Of a stretch of DNA of 64,000 nt, positions 59,449-64,000 are shown piece after piece; position 1 is the first letter of the stretch, and every line of letters begins with the position of its first letter. Origin of the DNA: Gammaproteobacteria bacterium (GTDB taxonomy: Bacteria; Pseudomonadota; Gammaproteobacteria; Steroidobacterales; Steroidobacteraceae); the NCBI GenBank assembly GCA_947469285.1, contig CANIOW010000004.1, positions 1 to 64,000 on the forward strand, in the 5' to 3' direction. Both the position numbers and the translations under genes were made by a program. Under the pieces are notes generated by a model, which had not been told where the DNA came from, searched no databases, and saw nothing but the letters and a program-made list of their open reading frames with translations.

Positions 59449-60642
59449 GTGGAGCGTCACGCGTCCGGTGCCGCAGACCGCGTGCGCTGGGCACGTGCCG
59501 CCGCCTTCGCCGCGCCAGCCGCCACTGCGGCGTGGCGCGCCGCCGGCAGCTTCACCCGGCTGGCCGACGCCAGCCGACCCACCCTCACCGCGCTTGGCCT
59601 GAGCCCGGCCTTTCTGGCGCAGCTGGAAGCGGCGCGGCACTGCGAAGCGCAGGATCTGCGCTGGCTAGAGCAGCCCGGTCACACGCTGGTGCTCCGCTCG
59701 GACCCCGACTACCCGCCCCTGCTGGCCACGCTGCCGGAGGCGCCCTTTGCGCTTTGGGTCCGCGGCACCGTCAGCGCACTGCGGGCGCCGCAGGTGGCCG
59801 TGGTGGGTAGTCGGCGCGCCACCGCTACGGGGCGCGAACTGGCCACCGAATTTGCCGAGGCTCTCGCCACCGCCGGTTGGACCGTCACCTCCGGGCTGGC
59901 GGAAGGCATCGACGCCGCCGCCCACCGCGGGGCACTTCGGGCCGCCGTTGGCACTCCCTGCGCCACCACGCTCGCGGTCTGCGGCACAGGCCCCGACCAG
60001 CACTACCCGCGTCACCACGGCGCGCTCGCCGACCAGATCGCTGCAGCCGGGGCGGTGGTCACGGAATTTCCGCCCGGCACTCCGGCGCGCCCCGCCCATT
60101 TTCCCTACCGCAACCGCATCCTCGCCGGGCTGTCACTGGCCACCGTGGTCATTGAGGCGGCCGTGCGCTCGGGCAGTCTGGTCACCGCCCGCTTGGCTGC
60201 GGAACAAGGCCGCGAGGTGTACGCCGTGCCCGGTTCCGTGCGCAACCCCGCAGCGCGGGGCTGCCATGCCTTGCTGCGCGACGGGGCGCGACTGGTGGAA
60301 AACGCCACTGACGTGTTGAATGAATTGAAGTTTTCCTCATTACTGGCGGCCGGCATGACCGCCACTCCCCAGCCCCGTGCGGTGCCTGCCAGCCAGGCAA
60401 ACCCGCCGCTGTTGAGCGCACCGCGGTTGGACAGGGAGGCCGAAATACTGTTAGATGCGCTCGGCTACGAGGCCACGGATGTCGACACGCTGGTGTCACG
60501 GACGGGCCTTCCGCCCTCGGCCGTGTCCACGCAGCTGCTCTTGCTGGAGCTGCGCGGAATGGTCGAGCCCAGGGCTGGCGGCAAGTACGCTCGGCTCGCC
60601 TCGCTTCCCGGTGCAGCTGGCTGCGTGCCCACGGCCCATTAA
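59449..60642 (+). CDS. dprA: DNA-processing protein DprA
   Basis: 397 residues. An N-terminal SAM-like domain, then the Rossmann-like DprA core: DPDYPPLLATLPEAPFALWV, VAVVGSRRATATGRELA, VTSGLAEGIDAAAHRGAL, TTLAVCGTGPDQHYPRHH, FPYRNRILAGLSLATVVIEA. A C-terminal winged helix ends the protein (EAEILLDALGYEATDVDTLV). DprA protects incoming single-stranded DNA and loads RecA in transformation. The GTG at 59449 lies three bases after the LysM stop. Confidence 0.94.
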   Translation: MERHASGAADRVRWARAAAFAAPAATAAWRAAGSFTRLADASRPTLTALGLSPAFLAQLEAARHCEAQDLRWLEQPGHTLVLRSDPDYPPLLATLPEAPFALWVRGTVSALRAPQVAVVGSRRATATGRELATEFAEALATAGWTVTSGLAEGIDAAAHRGALRAAVGTPCATTLAVCGTGPDQHYPRHHGALADQIAAAGAVVTEFPPGTPARPAHFPYRNRILAGLSLATVVIEAAVRSGSLVTARLAAEQGREVYAVPGSVRNPAARGCHALLRDGARLVENATDVLNELKFSSLLAAGMTATPQPRAVPASQANPPLLSAPRLDREAEILLDALGYEATDVDTLVSRTGLPPSAVSTQLLLLELRGMVEPRAGGKYARLASLPGAAGCVPTAH

Positions 60643-60648
60643 AAGAAG

Positions 60649-61125
60649 ATGAACGACAGCGTCCTCGACATCCTCATATTCCTGTTCGACAACTACATGG
60701 ACGTGGAAGGCGCACCAACGCCTGACCGCGAGGTGTTGCGACAGGCACTGGACGAAGCCGGCTTTGGTGCCGCGGCTACCGAACGCGCGCTCATCTGGCT
60801 GGACGGGCTGACGGGTGCTGAAGGTATGTCGGACGTGTCGGCAGCCGCCAAGGAAGCGATCCGCGTGTTCAGCGGACAGGAGCAGGCGCGTCTCGACACC
60901 GATGTCCGTGGCTACATCTTGCATCTGGAGCACGAGGGTATCCTCTCCACACTCCAGCGCGAGCACGTCATCGACCGATTACTTGCGCTTGATGCCGAAG
61001 ATATCGACATTGAGCAGTTGAAATGGGTAGTGCTCATGGTGCTGTTCAGTCAGCCGGGCGAAGAAGAAGCCTACGCACGCATGGAAGGGCTGGTATTCGA
61101 CCAGCACCCCGAAGCGTTGCATTGA
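60649..61125 (+). CDS. smg: Smg family protein (DUF494)
   Basis: 158 residues. VLDILIFLFDNYMDVEGAPT, the central acidic helices and LKWVVLMVLFSQPGEEEAYA are typical of Smg/DUF494. Role unknown; the gene is conserved between dprA and topA in Gammaproteobacteria. The ATG at 60649 follows dprA by six bases, in the same operon. Confidence 0.94.
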   Translation: MNDSVLDILIFLFDNYMDVEGAPTPDREVLRQALDEAGFGAAATERALIWLDGLTGAEGMSDVSAAAKEAIRVFSGQEQARLDTDVRGYILHLEHEGILSTLQREHVIDRLLALDAEDIDIEQLKWVVLMVLFSQPGEEEAYARMEGLVFDQHPEALH

Positions 61126-61234
61126 ATCTCTCCCGGGGGCGGCCATGGTCGCCCCGCTGTCGGTGGCAAACAGCACACCGGCCTGCAAGCCGCGGCTATC
61201 CGCGGCTTCGTCGTCATGAAGGAATGCGTTTCAG

Positions 61235-63748
61235 ATGAGCGACAACCTGGTCATCGTCGAGTCACCGGCCAAGGCCAAGACCATTAAGAAGTACCTGGGC
61301 AAGGGCTTCGAGGTCTTGGCCAGCTATGGCCATGTGCGCGATCTCGTCCCCAAAGAGGGCGCAGTCGATGTCGACCACGGCTTCGTGATGAAGTACGACA
61401 TCATCCGCGAAAAAAACAAGGACAAGCACGTCGAAGCCATCGTTAAGGCCGCGAAGAAAGCCAAGACGCTCTATCTGGCGACCGACCCGGACCGTGAAGG
61501 TGAAGCCATCTCGTGGCACATTCAGCAGATCCTCGCCGAAGAAGGTTTGCTCGATGGCAGCCGTGAACTGCATCGCGCCGTGTTCTACGAAATCACCAAG
61601 CGTGAGGTGCAGCAGGCCATCAGCAACCCACGGCAGATCTCCGTCGATCTGGTCAATGCGCAGCAGGCGCGCCGCGCGCTGGACTACCTCGTCGGCTTCA
61701 ATCTGTCGCCGTTGCTGTGGAAGAAAGTCATGCCGGGCTTGTCCGCCGGCCGCGTGCAAAGCGTAGCGCTGCGCCTGCTGTGCGACCGCGAAGCCGAGAT
61801 CAACGCGCATCGCAAACAGGAATACTGGACGGTTGAAGTGGATGCGATGCAGGCGGGCATGCCGTTCCGCGCCCGTCTCGATGAATACCGCGGCCAGAAA
61901 GTCGAGGCCAACACCGACAAGGAACGCTTCAGCTTCACCACCGAGGCTCAGGCCAGAGAAGTGGAAGCCACGCTGGCCGCAGCCGCTGCCGGCAAGCTGT
62001 GCGTCACCTCCGTCGAGAAAAAACCGCGCCGCCGCAATGCCGCAGCGCCGTTTCGCACCTCAACCCTGCAGCAGGCCGCCGCCAATCGGCTGGGTTTCTC
62101 GGCACGCAAGACCATGCAGCTGGCGCAGAAGCTCTACGAAGGTCAAGACTTCGGCGAAGGCCCCGTAGGTCTGATCACTTACATGCGTACCGACAGCGTG
62201 TCGCTCGCCGATGAAGCCATCGCCGCGCTGCGGGTCACGATCGAACATCTCTACGGCATGGAAGGCCTGCCGGAGAAGGCAAACGAACACAAGACCAAGC
62301 AGGCTAACGCGCAAGAAGCCCACGAAGGTATCCGCCCGACCAACGCCGACATCACGCCCGAGAAGATCAAAGGCGCCATCGACGCGGACATGTGGAAGCT
62401 CTACGACCTCATCTGGAAGCGCACCGTGGCCTCGCAGATGGCGCCAGCACTGTTTGAAGTGATGGAAGTGGACCTGGTGCCCGCCGGTGACCCCACCATG
62501 GCGCGCCTGCGCGCTAGCGGCAGTACGCTGCTGAAACCCGGGTTCCTGCGCGCCTACGAAGACGACAGCAACGACGACGCCGAAGAAGCGGGCGGCCGGC
62601 TACCGGCATTTGCCGCGGGGGACCGCCCCACGCTCGATGCCATTCGCCCCGAGCAGCATTTCACGCAGCCACCACCGCGCTATACGGAAGCCTCGCTGGT
62701 CAAAGCGTTGGAAGAGAAAAGCATCGGCCGTCCATCCACCTATGCCTCCATCATCGACACGCTGGTCAACCGTAAATACACTGAACTGGAAGCGCGCCGC
62801 TTCACGCCGACCGACACTGGCAAGATTGTCTGCAACTTCCTGGTGCAATTCTTTCCGTCCTACGTGGACTACGACTTCACCGCCAAACTCGAGGGTGACC
62901 TCGATGAAATCAGCCGCGGCGAACAAGAATGGGTGCCAGTCATGGAGCGGTTCTGGAAACCGTTCATCACCCAGGTTCGCGACGTAGAGGCCAATGTCTC
63001 GCGCGAACAGGTGGCCATGTCGCGCCCGCTCGGTACCGACCCCGTCTCCGGCAAACCGGTCAGCGTGCGCATGGGCCAATACGGCCCGTTCGCGCAGATC
63101 GGCACCAAGGACGACGAAGAAAAGCCGAAATTTGCCAGCCTGCGCCCAGGCCAGAAGATGGATGCACTGACGCTCGAAGAGGCGCTCGGCCTGTTTGCGC
63201 TGCCGCGCAAGCTGGGTGAGTTCCCGGATAATGGCGAGCCGATGACCGTGGCCGTGGGCCGCTTCGGCCCTTACGTCAAATATGGCAGCGCTTACGTGTC
63301 GCTGAAAACCGATGACCCGTACACGGTGAGCGCGGAACGCGCCATCGAAGTCATCCGCGAGAAACTCGCAGCGGATGCCGCGCGGCGTATTCTCAGCTGG
63401 CCAGCCGCCGGCATCGAAGTGCTGAACGGCCGCTTCGGCCCGTACGTCACCGATGGTGAGCGCAATGGCAAGATTCCCAAAGACCGCGAACCAGACAAGC
63501 TGACGCTGGAAGAGTGTCAGGCCATCATTGCCGCAGCGCCCCTAAAAGGCACCGGACGTTTCGGGCGGTTTGCCAAGAAAAAAACCGCCGCCGGGAAAGC
63601 CAGCGCCAAGACCAAGACGCCCGCAGTAGCCGCTGTCAAAGCACCGCCCACCAAAACCAAAGCGAAGCAGAAAGCCGCCACCAAGACGGTCGCGGCGAAG
63701 AAAAAAGCGGCCCGCAAGGCTACGGCAGCCACGGCCAGCGCAGACTGA
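61235..63748 (+). CDS. topA: DNA topoisomerase I
   Basis: 837 residues, type IA. The Toprim domain opens with NLVIVESPAKAKTIKKYLG and has LATDPDREGEAISWHI. The active-site Tyr316 lies in LITYMRTDSVSLA. The C-terminus has topoisomerase repeats (VRMGQYGPFAQIG, AVGRFGPYVKYG, NGRFGPYVTDGE) in place of the Cys4 zinc ribbons of the E. coli enzyme, followed by a tail of about 60 residues rich in Lys and Ala (histone H1-like), which probably adds non-specific DNA binding. It removes negative supercoils. The ATG at 61235 is about 110 bases after smg. Confidence 0.95.
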   Translation: MSDNLVIVESPAKAKTIKKYLGKGFEVLASYGHVRDLVPKEGAVDVDHGFVMKYDIIREKNKDKHVEAIVKAAKKAKTLYLATDPDREGEAISWHIQQILAEEGLLDGSRELHRAVFYEITKREVQQAISNPRQISVDLVNAQQARRALDYLVGFNLSPLLWKKVMPGLSAGRVQSVALRLLCDREAEINAHRKQEYWTVEVDAMQAGMPFRARLDEYRGQKVEANTDKERFSFTTEAQAREVEATLAAAAAGKLCVTSVEKKPRRRNAAAPFRTSTLQQAAANRLGFSARKTMQLAQKLYEGQDFGEGPVGLITYMRTDSVSLADEAIAALRVTIEHLYGMEGLPEKANEHKTKQANAQEAHEGIRPTNADITPEKIKGAIDADMWKLYDLIWKRTVASQMAPALFEVMEVDLVPAGDPTMARLRASGSTLLKPGFLRAYEDDSNDDAEEAGGRLPAFAAGDRPTLDAIRPEQHFTQPPPRYTEASLVKALEEKSIGRPSTYASIIDTLVNRKYTELEARRFTPTDTGKIVCNFLVQFFPSYVDYDFTAKLEGDLDEISRGEQEWVPVMERFWKPFITQVRDVEANVSREQVAMSRPLGTDPVSGKPVSVRMGQYGPFAQIGTKDDEEKPKFASLRPGQKMDALTLEEALGLFALPRKLGEFPDNGEPMTVAVGRFGPYVKYGSAYVSLKTDDPYTVSAERAIEVIREKLAADAARRILSWPAAGIEVLNGRFGPYVTDGERNGKIPKDREPDKLTLEECQAIIAAAPLKGTGRFGRFAKKKTAAGKASAKTKTPAVAAVKAPPTKTKAKQKAATKTVAAKKKAARKATAATASAD

Positions 63749-63775
63749 TCACCGACCGCTTTCACGGGAACCCAG

Positions 63776-64000
63776 ATGAGTACAGCGCAACCCTCCACCG
63801 TCAGCGCGCCGGACAAGGGCGCGGTGCGTGACTACCTCGTCGGATTGCAGCACCGCATTACCACGGCGGTCGAGGCAGCCGACGGCACAGCCACCTTCGA
63901 ACGCGACCTCTGGCAGCGCCCCGAAGGCGGCGGCGGCGAAAGCCGCGTCCTGCGCAACGGCGCGCTGCTGGAGCAAGGCGGGGTGGGCTTTTCGCATGTG
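63776..64000 (+). CDS. hemF: Coproporphyrinogen III oxidase, aerobic, N-terminal part
   Basis: The first 75 residues only; the gene runs off the right edge. [39 protein letters not shown] and [14 protein letters not shown] are the usual HemF N-terminus. HemF performs the oxygen-dependent decarboxylation of coproporphyrinogen III to protoporphyrinogen IX in haem synthesis. It follows topA by 27 bases. Confidence 0.94.
   Translation, partial: MSTAQPSTVSAPDKGAVRDYLVGLQHRITTAVEAADGTATFERDLWQRPEGGGGESRVLRNGALLEQGGVGFSHV

Overview
The window is a GC-rich, gene-dense stretch of a Gammaproteobacterium chromosome. Support for this comes from gene orders typical of that class: tesA divergent from ybbA-ybbP, dapF-DUF484-xerC, argS-SPOR, def-fmt-rsmB-DUF4390-ntrY-ntrX, and dprA-smg-topA-hemF. 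The DUF6491 gene, the TonB receptor, the TorF-type porin and a TopA ending in C-terminal repeats instead of zinc ribbons point towards the Xanthomonadales/Nevskiales side. That narrower placement is inference. I saw no rRNA, tRNA, CRISPR array, insertion sequence or prophage.

Layout. 1-5.8 kb: a truncated TonB receptor gene with a DUF2946 gene, pgl with a LacI regulator and a candidate LacI operator, a long-insert Nudix hydrolase, a histidine phosphatase, a DUF6491 protein and a metallophosphatase. 5.9-10.5 kb: an accessory-looking block with an HSL-type esterase, a 911-residue fusion of an LCAT-like lipase, a macro-like middle domain and a CHAT (caspase-like) protease, and an unrecognised protein, closed by a strong terminator. 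10.5-17.5 kb: a TorF porin, then a six-gene partner-switching signalling locus. It has two PP2C phosphatases, two slr1658-type ATPase-fold proteins, one plain STAS protein and one STAS protein fused to a methyltransferase. 17.5-30.4 kb: housekeeping and lipid genes (ybbAP, tesA, fadD, rimO, dapF, xerC, a second acyl-CoA ligase, a 5'-3' exonuclease, an HNH nuclease).

30.5-43.1 kb: metabolism. There is a three-subunit proton-translocating transhydrogenase, a D-aminoacylase, a steroid-like oxidoreductase cluster (NTF2-like, 5-alpha-reductase-like, 3-beta-HSD-like), a VOC protein, and a branched-chain amino acid operon (E1 alpha, E1 beta, E2, aminotransferase) divergent from an Lrp-type regulator across a perfect inverted repeat. 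43.1-50 kb: priA behind two DnaA boxes, an EF-hand protein, argS-SPOR, and a small cluster of three regulators. 50.2-64 kb: pirin, ntrX-ntrY, DUF4390, rsmB, fmt, def, a LysM protein, dprA, smg, topA and the start of hemF.

The two most unusual parts are the lipase-macro-CHAT protein with its neighbours, and the double partner-switching locus. In the latter one module looks catalytically complete. The other carries a STAS domain without the phospho-acceptor serine, joined to a methyltransferase, and an ATPase-fold protein with an eroded glycine box. NtrX also appears to have lost its ATPase motifs.
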